From NCBI GenBank assembly GCA_031286995.1, contig JAITTS010000015.1:1-38777 (forward strand): a stretch of 38,777 nt of DNA, read 5' to 3'. The position numbers were made by a program, and so were the translations under genes. Of the stretch, positions 26,118 through 35,190 are shown piece by piece (positions within the stretch are counted from its first letter, which is position 1; every line of letters starts with the position of its first letter). The stretch comes from Oscillospiraceae bacterium. Its GTDB lineage: Bacteria; Bacillota; Clostridia; Christensenellales; Aristaeellaceae. The notes beneath the pieces were generated by a model. The model searched no databases. It was not told where the DNA came from and saw nothing but the letters and a program-made list of their open reading frames with translations.

Positions 26118-28571
26118 TTACTTCATTTCCAGCTGTTCAATCTCTTTGTACCACTTGTAAAAGGTGGTGATATCCTGGGTGAGGGTATCCAGGTTGATGC
26201 GCCCGCTGCTGAAGATAATGCAGTTTTGGCGCTGATAGACGGGTATCTCCACCGCCCAGTCGATAATCTTATCCAGCGCGGACTTATAGACCGCCTTGCG
26301 GTAGGCCGGATCATCGCTGACGCGGGCGTCCACGATCAGCTGATCCAGATCGGCATCATCAATGTGATAGTGGTTGCTGTCGCTGCCGCCCCTGCCCACA
26401 ATGCCTGAGGAGTGGTAGGTCTGGTACATATCCGGATCAGGGGTGGCTTGCCAGGCGGCGCACCACAGCTCCTGCGTGCCGGCATCCAGCCTATCCCACA
26501 GCACGTTGCTGTCGCTGGGGTCGTTGATGATGAGGGTGATGCCGATGGTGGCCAGCACATTCTTGGCCTCGGTCAGCACGCCGAAGGAGGGGTGGTCGCC
26601 CGCGCCCCCGCCGGGGATGATGACCTCGTACTCCAGCTTGGCGCCATCCGGCGCGGCGGTAAACTTGCCGCTGGCCTCATCCAATGTGTACCCTGCGGCT
26701 TTAAAGTATTCCACAGCGGCGGCCAGGGCGGCGGCGGCCTTGGCGGGTTCATCCATCTCGGCGGTGTAAACCGGGCTGCCATCCAGCTTGGTGGAGAAGG
26801 CCGTCTTGTAATCCGGGTCGGTCTTCTGCGGGGCGGCCCAGGATGTGTTGGAGATGGGGTAGTTGATGATGGAAGCGGCCTCGCCGTAATAGCTGTTGAT
26901 AGCTACCTCGCGCTGCGCGGTGAGGATGATGGCCAGGCCGGTGCGCAGGTACTTGGATTCTTTGGAGGCCGAATCGCTGCCCACGCGCACGGTGTCGGCA
27001 TTGAGGCCAATGTAGCCGTAGCCCAGGTTATCCACCAGGCTGGTCTGGATGGCATCGCCAGTGATCTGGCCGTTGGCGTTGTAGGCCTTGATGGATTCCG
27101 CAGTCGTCTTGTTAAAGGCGGGGTTGGCAACATCCGCAGCGCCGGAAGCGAGGCCGGGTACCATGTCGGCGATCAGCGTTTCCTTGTACTGAACGTACTT
27201 GATCTTGGGCGCGCCAAGGTAGTACTGCTCGTTGGCCTCCAGGTAGGCCACCTTGTTTTCGTACTTGACGAACTTGTAGGGGCCCGCACCCATGGGCGCG
27301 GAGGTCTTGGCCTGCACAACGCTCAGGTCGCCAAAGGGGTGGCCAAAGTTGTTGGCGTCGTAATCGTAGGCGCCGTCGCCATAGTAGTCCTTGGGCGCGA
27401 TTTGTACGCCGAAGACGCTGTACACCGCGGGCGCGGAGAAACCGTTCATCGTGATCTCCACGGTGCGGTCATCCAGTTTCTTGATGCCGGCGATATTCTT
27501 GATGCCCCCGGCCAGCTCGGGTTCATCGGCGGCCTGGGCGCGGATAAATTCATCCCTGGCCACGCCGTTTACAAAGCCGGCATCCTGATCCGGATGCTCG
27601 GTGGCGGCGAACGCTTCCCCGTCACCCCCGTAGGCGGCGAAGGTGGCGTCGTAGTAATCCTGAATGGTGGGGTACTCACCCTTGGCAAAATCAAAGGTCT
27701 TGCCGTCTTTGGCGGTAAAGACCGTGGCGCCCTCGCCCACTTCGCCAAAGCCCCACATGGCCATGCCGTAGGCGATCTGCAAGCCCTCGCTGGCCGATAT
27801 CTCGGCGGCGGTGACGCCGATGGTGGCGGCGTACTCATCGTTCAGGTAATTGGCCAGCACGTAATCCACAATGGCCCGGCAGGCGGCTGCCCAGCGCGTA
27901 TCCGCCAGCGCCCAGAAGGCATCCTGCTGCGCCTGCGTCCACGTGTCGCCCTCGGCCCACGCGTGGTCGCGCCCGGCGGAGAGGATGGCCCCCGCAATGG
28001 CCTCATATTTGGCATAAATATCACCCGTGGTCTGGGTGCGGTAGTCCTTCAGGCCCACGATGTCGTAGCTGGAAGTCGTGGTAGAGCCCACATAGGCGGG
28101 ATCAAGCAACACGTAGTAGGTAAAGACCACGTCGTCCGCCGTCATGGGCGTGCCGTCACTAAACTTGATATCGTCCCGCAGTTTGACGGTATAGGTGGTG
28201 ATGTTGGCCGTTTTGTCAAAGTTGATCGCCAGATCGGACTGGCCGTAGTAGGTGTAATCCTTGCCGTTATAGGGGCGAACCTCGCCCCCGGTACCGTTGA
28301 GAATGGGGTTGCCCTGGCGGTCTACATCCACAAACGCGCCAAACACCAGATCCATGATCTCCATATCATAGGCGGTGTCCGCAAAGAAGGGATTGAATTT
28401 TTGGCTCAGGGCTTCGGTACCTACCACCAGCGGCTTGGAACCATCTGCCGTGGTGCGGTCAGCGGCCTCGGGGGGGGGGGCGGTGTCGCTGGCTGCGGCC
28501 AGGCCCACCAGGCCGACCGAGAGGCACAGCGTCAGCAGAAGGGCTACCGATTTCTTCATAATGTTCTCCAT
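26118..28571 (-). CDS. oppA: Oligopeptide ABC transporter substrate-binding protein, enlarged
   Basis: Signal peptide MENIMKKSVALLLTLCLSVGLVGLAAAS; SBP_bac_5 motifs TYTVKLRDDIKFSDGTPMTADDVVFTYY; RBS AAAGGAGG. 817 aa. Confidence 0.93.
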   Translation of the reverse strand: MENIMKKSVALLLTLCLSVGLVGLAAASDTAPPPEAADRTTADGSKPLVVGTEALSQKFNPFFADTAYDMEIMDLVFGAFVDVDRQGNPILNGTGGEVRPYNGKDYTYYGQSDLAINFDKTANITTYTVKLRDDIKFSDGTPMTADDVVFTYYVLLDPAYVGSTTTSSYDIVGLKDYRTQTTGDIYAKYEAIAGAILSAGRDHAWAEGDTWTQAQQDAFWALADTRWAAACRAIVDYVLANYLNDEYAATIGVTAAEISASEGLQIAYGMAMWGFGEVGEGATVFTAKDGKTFDFAKGEYPTIQDYYDATFAAYGGDGEAFAATEHPDQDAGFVNGVARDEFIRAQAADEPELAGGIKNIAGIKKLDDRTVEITMNGFSAPAVYSVFGVQIAPKDYYGDGAYDYDANNFGHPFGDLSVVQAKTSAPMGAGPYKFVKYENKVAYLEANEQYYLGAPKIKYVQYKETLIADMVPGLASGAADVANPAFNKTTAESIKAYNANGQITGDAIQTSLVDNLGYGYIGLNADTVRVGSDSASKESKYLRTGLAIILTAQREVAINSYYGEAASIINYPISNTSWAAPQKTDPDYKTAFSTKLDGSPVYTAEMDEPAKAAAALAAAVEYFKAAGYTLDEASGKFTAAPDGAKLEYEVIIPGGGAGDHPSFGVLTEAKNVLATIGITLIINDPSDSNVLWDRLDAGTQELWCAAWQATPDPDMYQTYHSSGIVGRGGSDSNHYHIDDADLDQLIVDARVSDDPAYRKAVYKSALDKIIDWAVEIPVYQRQNCIIFSSGRINLDTLTQDITTFYKWYKEIEQLEMK
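28470..28480. repeat. 11-bp G/C homopolymer inside the oppA coding sequence
   Basis: Plus strand G11 (C11 in the coding strand, GCC CCC CCC CCC GAG = A-P-P-P-E) immediately after the signal peptide. Confidence 0.95.
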
Positions 28572-28643
28572 TCTCAAAATCCTCCTTTTTTTTGTTCTGG
28601 ATAAACCACCGGGTGGATACCGCGCCCTGTTTGTATTTTGTTT

Positions 28644-28672
28644 ATTATAACAACATGCCTGAAAAAACGCAA
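28644..28672 (-). promoter_or_regulatory. Sigma-A promoter of the opp operon
   Basis: Minus strand TTGCGT - 17 nt - TATAAT; leader then leads to AAAGGAGG and ATG 28571. Confidence 0.8.
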
Positions 28673-28813
28673 TACATATTGATGGCGGGGAGTGAGCGGA
28701 GGTGGCCAAACACGCGCCTACAAGAAATCAAGGATGGCGAAAGGCACTCCGCGCGCCCTCTGGGATTGCCTGAACCTGTGCTTTGTGTACCCCAAAGCGA
28801 TTGTGGGCTTCAA
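28654..28813. repeat. Non-coding dispersed repeat, copy A
   Basis: Collinear blocks shared with 38626-38777: TGAAAAAAnGCAA, CGGGGAGTGnGC, CAAAC, AAGAAATCAAG, CGAAnGG, CCCTCT, GGGA, CCAAA, TTGTnnGCTTCAA. Confidence 0.7.
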
Positions 28814-29198
28814 CGAAGGCGTTCCTTTCATTAAAAGAACAACGCGCTGTACACGCCACGCGAAATACTATGCACAACACAAAATCTCCCGGCAAGCGGC
28901 CAGGAGAGATCGTGCATACCCTGTTTGTTATATAGTCTGCGGATTTTTGGGAGACGCAACGTGCTCTGCCGCTTTGCGGCGAACAGGCGTTGACTGACTG
29001 TTTAAGATGAAGCCAAGCCTGGCGGCGCGCTTTTCTTTCAGCGTATCGCCAGGCTTGACCGCATCCGCGGGGAGAGCGTGTGATCGCCGTAAGCAACGGC
29101 GCCGCAAACCTACGCTGCAGAGCGAACGGCGCGGCAGCGCGGCAAAAGATTCGCTAACCGTGCCTGCAATCCATCTGCGCTGCCGCAATCACCCCTGT

Positions 29199-30599
29199 TC
29201 ACTGTTTATCCGCAAACAGCGCATCCTGTTCCCGGCGCAATTCCCACAGGGCAGAGTCCTTCGGCGCTTCGACCATGCCGAGCGTGATGACCGCCCCTTC
29301 GGGTACGTCACAGGCCAAACGGTTGCCTTCCAGCATAAAGAAGGGAATCGGGGCATCCTGCGCCAGCCGCGCGCCGCGCGCCAGCGAGCAGCAGAAGTCG
29401 CGGTTCCATCCACTGTCCCCCTGCGGGCCGATGGTTTCACCGGCGCGCATGGCCCGGCGCACGGAACAGATGATATCAACGTGCTGCTGAAGTTCCGAGC
29501 CGCCGGTTGGCACCCCCAGCAGCCCCGCGCAGAGGATGGACATCGCGCTCTCCGCGCCGCACAGGTGATAAGGCCGATAGAGTACGCCGGCCGAAACATC
29601 AAAGTTTGTGATCAATCCCTTGCGCCGCATCTTCTCCATGGCGTGCGTGTTGGGGCAGCGCACCACCATGTAAACGCTGCCGCCGCAGATCGGTTCCCCT
29701 TTTTTGCGGATGATCGTGGGGATATCCACGGCACACCGCACCGCATCGTGGATGCCGCCCATATCGCGCGGCACGAGCACGCTGGGCAGTTCATCCCAAT
29801 ATACGAGCGGATGCAGCGGGTGCGCCCGATCCGGCAGCAGGCCTGTGCCATTGGCAGCGACGGCCATGTGGCAGTACGGGTCTGCGCATTCCTCATCCAC
29901 GCGAAAAGCATCTGTGAGCGCCCGGCGGGCCGCAATGACCTCGCGCAGGTTTTCCGGCCTCACGCGCTCCATAAGCCGCAGCTGTTCCCCGGTCAGTTGT
30001 ACAACCTTTCCCCTGCTGGCAATCGTGCGGGTATCCGGATCAAACAGCGCCTCATGGGCGTTGCCGCCGGCCAGCACTTCCATGCCCATGCTGCGCGCCC
30101 AGCCCACCATGCCCATCAGCAAGCCCGGTTCATCGCCGTCATCGGTCGTATAGACCACCTTGTGCGCATCCGCCAAACGCTTGAGCACCGGCCCCACGAC
30201 GCTATCCGCCTCTTTATCTACCATTACCACGTGCTTTCGCGCGCGAATCGCCATGCGCGCGTACCGTGCGCCCCATTCCGGGGAACGCGTACAGCAAACG
30301 ATCACCTCCAACGGCATCTCCATCAACATCGCCGCGTCGCGCACGATGATGTGGCGGCCTCCGGCATACGCTTCGTGGGCCTGCCCGGGCGTATCGCACA
30401 GCGCGATGCGTTCCGCCGGCACGCCGGCATCCAAGTACGCCCGCATTGCCCGGTCGGTATCTCGCTCCGCGACCGCGCGCAGTTGCAGGCGGGGTACGGT
30501 GTGTCCCTGTGTGACGATGGTGGCGCCAAAGTCACCGCAGCCGATCAGGCCGGCCCGCACCATGCCATCGGTTTTTCGAAACAATTGCTCGTAAATCAT
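29199..30599 (-). CDS. NAD(P)-dependent oxidoreductase (homoserine-dehydrogenase-like Rossmann domain, possible C-terminal SAF-like region)
   Basis: VRAGLIGCGDFGATIVTQ...; KHVVMVDKEADSVVGPVLKRLADAHKVVYTTDDGDEPGLLMGMVGWARSMGMEVLAGGN; C-terminal GNRLACDVPEGAVITLGMVE. Confidence 0.82.
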   Translation of the reverse strand: MIYEQLFRKTDGMVRAGLIGCGDFGATIVTQGHTVPRLQLRAVAERDTDRAMRAYLDAGVPAERIALCDTPGQAHEAYAGGRHIIVRDAAMLMEMPLEVIVCCTRSPEWGARYARMAIRARKHVVMVDKEADSVVGPVLKRLADAHKVVYTTDDGDEPGLLMGMVGWARSMGMEVLAGGNAHEALFDPDTRTIASRGKVVQLTGEQLRLMERVRPENLREVIAARRALTDAFRVDEECADPYCHMAVAANGTGLLPDRAHPLHPLVYWDELPSVLVPRDMGGIHDAVRCAVDIPTIIRKKGEPICGGSVYMVVRCPNTHAMEKMRRKGLITNFDVSAGVLYRPYHLCGAESAMSILCAGLLGVPTGGSELQQHVDIICSVRRAMRAGETIGPQGDSGWNRDFCCSLARGARLAQDAPIPFFMLEGNRLACDVPEGAVITLGMVEAPKDSALWELRREQDALFADKQ

Positions 30600-30644
30600 G
30601 CAGAATCTCCCTTATGCGTGGTTTCCGTCGATTTTGCGCGCCGG

Positions 30645-31544
30645 TTATGGAATTTCGTATCCCTTGCTGGCCGTCCATAACCGAAACCATTGGTCGCGCG
30701 TCAGCGCAATGCGCGCGCCCGCGGCCGCGCGGCGCATCCATTCCGCCCGTCCGCCACCCAGAATCGCAGCGCCCCGTGCAGGATGCCGCAGTACCCAGGC
30801 AATGGCGATCTGTTCCACCGGCGCATCTCCGTGCTGCCGCGCCACCTCGCGCAGCGTTTCCAGCAAGTGCCGGTCGCGCGCATTTGCAGGGGCAAACAAC
30901 CGTCCGCCGCCCAAGGGCGAATAAAACAGCGGCGCAATCCGCAGGCGCTGGCACAAATCCAGCGTACCGTTTTCTTGCATATCCATATCGAACAAATTGT
31001 AAGGCACCTCGTTCACCGCCAGTGGAAACGGCAGACGCGAGGCCAGCAGCTCAACCTGGTGCGGCAAAAAATTTGAGACGCCAAAGCACAGCGCTTTGCC
31101 CGCTTTGCGCAGTGATAGCAGCGCCTCGGCCACCTCATCGGCATCCATCAGCATATCCGGCCTGTGCATGAGCAGCACGTCGATGTGATCGGTGCCCATG
31201 CGCCGCAACGAGCGCTCGGCGGAGCGCACAATGGCTTCGCGCGAGGTATCATAGCAGTGATAGCCCGCGCCTTCCCCCTCAATGCCGTACTTGGTGATAA
31301 CGGTGAGCCGCTCGCGCAAGCCGGGGCGCAACGTTAAAGCCCCGCCAAAGACGCTCTCCGCCGCACCGCCCGAGTAGACCGCGGCCAAGTCGCAGGTATT
31401 GATCCCTTCATCCACACAGGCATCCAAGTAGGCCGCAAGCTCTCGCTCGCTCATCCGCTCCTCATGGATTATGCTGCCGAATCCCTGCACGATGCGGGAT
31501 ATCTCGCGCGCGGCCTCATGCAGCCTGATGGTTGGCAGGGGCAT
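30645..31544 (-). CDS. Aldo/keto reductase
   Basis: GINTCDLAAVYSGGAAESVFGGAL; RMGTDHIDVLLMHRPDML; GKALCFGVSNFLPHQVELL; YSPLGGGRLF. Confidence 0.92.
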   Translation of the reverse strand: MPLPTIRLHEAAREISRIVQGFGSIIHEERMSERELAAYLDACVDEGINTCDLAAVYSGGAAESVFGGALTLRPGLRERLTVITKYGIEGEGAGYHCYDTSREAIVRSAERSLRRMGTDHIDVLLMHRPDMLMDADEVAEALLSLRKAGKALCFGVSNFLPHQVELLASRLPFPLAVNEVPYNLFDMDMQENGTLDLCQRLRIAPLFYSPLGGGRLFAPANARDRHLLETLREVARQHGDAPVEQIAIAWVLRHPARGAAILGGGRAEWMRRAAAGARIALTRDQWFRLWTASKGYEIP

Positions 31545-31566
31545 ATTTTTCCCTCCTTCACGGTCA

Positions 31567-32451
31567 TTACTGTTTAACACTCCCTACGACAATGCCGGTG
31601 ACAAAGTAGCGCTGCAGAAAAGGATAGACCATGGCCACAGGCAGCATGGCGATGATGATTTGAGCGGAGCGGATTGAGCGTTCGTTCAGCTGGGAGAAGA
31701 GCGCGTACCGCTCGACGCTCATTTCATTGTTCATCATCTGAAGGCCCACGATGATGGTCTGCAAGTAGCTCTGCAGCGGATAGCTTTCCAGCTTGTTGCT
31801 GTAGATGATGCCATCAAACCACGCGTTCCAATGGCCTACCACGCTGAGCAGCAACACGGTGGCGATAGCCGGCAGGGCGCAGGGAATATAGATTTGCCAA
31901 AGAATCCGAAAGTGACCCGCACCGTCGATGGTCGCGGCTTCCTCCAGCTCGGCCGGAATGCCGCGAAAAAAATTGAGCATCAGCACCATGTTGAATACGT
32001 TGACCGCGCCCGGCAAAACCAGCGACCAGATGGTATCCAGCAAACCCAGGCCCGAAACCAGCATGAAAGTGGGGATGAGGCCGCCGTTCAACAACATGGT
32101 GACCACAAACAGCCACGAATACAGAGAACGGAACTGAAACTTGCCGGGTTCTTTGGATAGCGGGTACGCGCAGAGCACGATTAAAACCATGTTGATCAGG
32201 GAACCCAGCAAAACCCGATAGATGCTGACCAGCGCGGCGCGCCAGAAACGGTCGTTGTTCAGAAGAAACGAGTAGGCCTTCAGATTAATTTCCACCGGCC
32301 ACAGTGTCACTTGATTTCGGTTGACCGGCAGCGTATCGCTGAGTGAAATGGCCAGCGTGTTGAGCAAGGGGACGAGGCAAATGAAGGCCGTCAGGCCAAG
32401 AAAGGAGATGTTAAAGACGTTGAAAAGCTTTTCTGCGCGCGTTCGCCGCAT
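31567..32451 (-). CDS. Carbohydrate ABC transporter permease (LplC/YtcP-like)
   Basis: NTLAISLSDTLPVNRNQVTLWPVEINLKAYSFLL...IPAELEEAATIDGAGHFRILWQIYIPCALPAIATVLLLSVVGHWNAWFDGI; ends YFVTGIVVGSVKQ. Confidence 0.94.
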   Translation of the reverse strand: MRRTRAEKLFNVFNISFLGLTAFICLVPLLNTLAISLSDTLPVNRNQVTLWPVEINLKAYSFLLNNDRFWRAALVSIYRVLLGSLINMVLIVLCAYPLSKEPGKFQFRSLYSWLFVVTMLLNGGLIPTFMLVSGLGLLDTIWSLVLPGAVNVFNMVLMLNFFRGIPAELEEAATIDGAGHFRILWQIYIPCALPAIATVLLLSVVGHWNAWFDGIIYSNKLESYPLQSYLQTIIVGLQMMNNEMSVERYALFSQLNERSIRSAQIIIAMLPVAMVYPFLQRYFVTGIVVGSVKQ

Positions 32452-32467
32452 GCGCCCCTTCCCCCTC

Positions 32468-33382
32468 TCAAAATATCCGATAGGCGAACCATTTGTTCGC
32501 CACAAAGTACGAAGACGCGATCAGCACAAAAGAAACCAAAGATTTAAACAGGCCCACCGCCGTGGCAGGGCCAAACTGGGCGTCGATCAAGCCCATGCGG
32601 TACACCAGCGTGTCGATGATATCGCCCGTATCATACACGCGGGGGTTGATGAGATTGAACACCTGGTCGAAGCCGGCGTTGAGCACATCCCCAAGGCTGA
32701 GCACCGTCATGAGGATGACGATCATGCGGATGCCGGGCAGCGTCACATGCCAGGTTTGGCGCAGCTTGCCGGCGCCGTCAATGGCCGCGGCCTCATACAG
32801 CCCGGGATCAATGGATGTCATGGCCGCGATGTAAATCACCGACTTGAAGCCGAAATTCTTCCACACATCCGTGATGACCATGGTGGAAGGGAACCACCGC
32901 GGATCCCCTAAAAAGAAAATCGGCTTGCCACCGCAGGCCTTGATCACCTCATTCACCAGCCCGTATTGCGGCGAGAGCATATCCATCAGGATGCCGGCCA
33001 TAATGACCCATGAGAGAAAGTTTGGAAAATAAACGATGGTTTGCAGCGCGCGCCTGTAGCGCAGGGAACGCAGCTCGTTGAGCAGCAGCGCGAAGAGGAT
33101 GGGGACGGCTAAGCCCAATATTATTTTGCTTGCCGCAATGAGCACCGTATTGCGCAGCACAATGCGCGTGGTGGGCAGCGACAGTACAAACCGAAAATTA
33201 TCCAGGCCGATAAAGCGCTGAGCTCCCCAGAATCCCTTGGCCGGGATAAACTTTTCAAATGCGATCTTGACGCCCGCCATCGGAATGTAGTTGAAAATTA
33301 TGATCATCAGCAGCGCCGGCAGCACCATCAGATGCAGCGGATATTCTCGCTTCAAGCGCCGCAGGGTGGTCTTTTTTTTCAT
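32468..33382 (-). CDS. Carbohydrate ABC transporter permease (LplB-like)
   Basis: MKKKTTLRRLKREYPLHLMVLPALLMIIIFNYIPMAGVKIAFEKFIPAKGFWG...IDPGLYEAAAIDGAGKLRQTWHVTLPGI. Confidence 0.94.
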   Translation of the reverse strand: MKKKTTLRRLKREYPLHLMVLPALLMIIIFNYIPMAGVKIAFEKFIPAKGFWGAQRFIGLDNFRFVLSLPTTRIVLRNTVLIAASKIILGLAVPILFALLLNELRSLRYRRALQTIVYFPNFLSWVIMAGILMDMLSPQYGLVNEVIKACGGKPIFFLGDPRWFPSTMVITDVWKNFGFKSVIYIAAMTSIDPGLYEAAAIDGAGKLRQTWHVTLPGIRMIVILMTVLSLGDVLNAGFDQVFNLINPRVYDTGDIIDTLVYRMGLIDAQFGPATAVGLFKSLVSFVLIASSYFVANKWFAYRIF

Positions 33383-33496
33383 ACATACCCCCTCTTTCAT
33401 ACGCGAAACCGACCTCTCGGATAGCGGAGCGCCCGGTTGGCACCGCAGGGCGGGCATGTGGCCCGCCCTGCGGCATACGGCTTGCCTCGCTTGCGG

Positions 33497-35134
33497 TTAT
33501 TGCACGGTCTTAAACCACTCGTTAACTTCCCGGGTGATTTGATCGCCACCCAGCGCCTTCCAATCCGCCACGAATTTGTCGAAAGTCTCATCCACATCGG
33601 CGTTGTCGGTGATGATCTTGATGAAGGCCGTCGTGGTCAGTTCTTCCAGCGTGCCTTCCCGCTCCACCATCGTGGGGGTGGGCGCGCCGAAGAACTGGTT
33701 GCCGAACACCCAGCCGTTTTGTATGGCTTGAATCATCAGGTTCACAGACGCATTGTCTTTGGCGCCGAACATGGACATGTACTTGTCGCTGGCGCCAAGC
33801 TCATCGTAAATGACGCGGATGCTGGGCTTGAGATCCTCCGCCTTGGTCTTGCCATCCTGCACGCTGCGAATCGCCTCGTAGGTGCGGAAGTCGTTCTCAG
33901 GATCCGGCGCGTACACCGGCGCAAGCGGCCAGACCGTCGGCACTTCGGCATCCACATAGATTTCCGGGGCATCGTTGCAGACCCGGATCGCCAGGTTCAT
34001 CATCTTGATAATGGCCTCGGGATGCTCAAAGTTTTTGTTGACCACATATCCGTTGGTCACGCCCGCCCCAATGGCCCCGACGGTGGGCTTGCCGGGTTCC
34101 AGCGAAGGCAGCGGATAAGCGTTCCACTTACAACCCGGCACGCTTGAGATGACCGGGCCCAGGTTTTCAATCTCCCAGAATCCCGCGAAATCAATGCCGA
34201 CGCGGTTGGCGTTGATGGTGGACTTGGCCTGAAATTCGCTCTTGAGCGGAAACTCGGGATCGAAAAACCCTTGATTATACATCTGTTGCAGCTTGCGCAG
34301 CGCGTCCTTCATCGCCGGCTGGATGCGCCCGTAGACCAACGAGCCGTCTTCGGCCTTGAGCCAGGTCTTATCCGGATACGCGCCATAGGCCCAAAAAATC
34401 GGCGCAAAGTGGTAAAACAGAGAATTCTCGGCCGCCATGCCAAACGTATCGTTCTGGCCGTTGCCGTCCGGATCCTGGGTCACGAAGGCTTCCAGAACGT
34501 CTTCCAGTTCCGCGATGGTGGTGGGGGCCTTTTTGCCCACCTTCTCCAACCAATCCTCACGAATGAACATGTACTTATTGTCGTGGATGTTGGGCCGCGC
34601 GTAGGGATACGCCTTCATTTTTCCGTTTTCAGAAACCGACTCCAGCGCGCCGTAGCCCAGCGCGTCAATGGATGCTTTGAACTGATCCGATGCGTATTGA
34701 TCGTAATAGGGCCGCAAATCCTCACAGATTGCTCCCGCTTCGCTCATGGTCTGTATGTCGGCGAGCTTTACGTTCACCACATCCGGCAACTCGCCCGAGG
34801 CCTCCGCCAGCTTAAACTTTTGCTGATACTGGCTCTCATCCACAACCCACATGTACTCAATCTTGATGTTGAGCTCTCGCTCAAACAGGTCTGTCCACCG
34901 GTTTTTGTACAGCGTCTCACCAGTAATTTTTTCTAGCTCACTGAAGCGGTCGGCCTCCGTGGAGTGGATGCCTTTGACAACACGAACGGTGACGGGCTCG
35001 GCGTAGCGGCCGAACGGGCCGTCTTCGTCGGTGCCATACTTCCGTTCCGCTTCCGCGGCGAACGCCGTGCCACACACGCCGAACAGGGCTGACAGGATAC
35101 ACAGGCAGAGCAGCCATGCGAGCAAACGCTTCAT
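33497..35134 (-). CDS. Extracellular solute-binding protein (LplA-like)
   Basis: Signal peptide MKRLLAWLLCLCILSALFGVCGTAFAAEA; SBP features NIKIEYMWVVDESQYQQKFKLAEASGELPDVVNVKLADIQTMSEAGAICEDLRPY. Confidence 0.93.
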   Translation of the reverse strand: MKRLLAWLLCLCILSALFGVCGTAFAAEAERKYGTDEDGPFGRYAEPVTVRVVKGIHSTEADRFSELEKITGETLYKNRWTDLFERELNIKIEYMWVVDESQYQQKFKLAEASGELPDVVNVKLADIQTMSEAGAICEDLRPYYDQYASDQFKASIDALGYGALESVSENGKMKAYPYARPNIHDNKYMFIREDWLEKVGKKAPTTIAELEDVLEAFVTQDPDGNGQNDTFGMAAENSLFYHFAPIFWAYGAYPDKTWLKAEDGSLVYGRIQPAMKDALRKLQQMYNQGFFDPEFPLKSEFQAKSTINANRVGIDFAGFWEIENLGPVISSVPGCKWNAYPLPSLEPGKPTVGAIGAGVTNGYVVNKNFEHPEAIIKMMNLAIRVCNDAPEIYVDAEVPTVWPLAPVYAPDPENDFRTYEAIRSVQDGKTKAEDLKPSIRVIYDELGASDKYMSMFGAKDNASVNLMIQAIQNGWVFGNQFFGAPTPTMVEREGTLEELTTTAFIKIITDNADVDETFDKFVADWKALGGDQITREVNEWFKTVQ

Positions 35135-35190
35135 AAAAATTGTCCCCCTTTTGTTTTGCGGTCGTTTGATGTGCCGGATACAGGCTTTGC

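Noticed and set aside
26412-28604. 730-aa plus-strand ORF opposite oppA
   Set aside because: Antisense shadow ORF; Gly/Val/His-rich low-complexity translation, no RBS, opposite a clear substrate-binding protein gene.
28728-29096. 122-aa minus-strand ORF upstream of oppA
   Set aside because: Overlaps the non-coding repeat and palindromes; no RBS or recognisable domain. Treated as part of the repeat/structured region.
29007-30680. 557-aa plus-strand ORF opposite the oxidoreductase
   Set aside because: Shadow ORF; the minus-strand Rossmann-fold protein is convincing and the plus translation lacks domain features.
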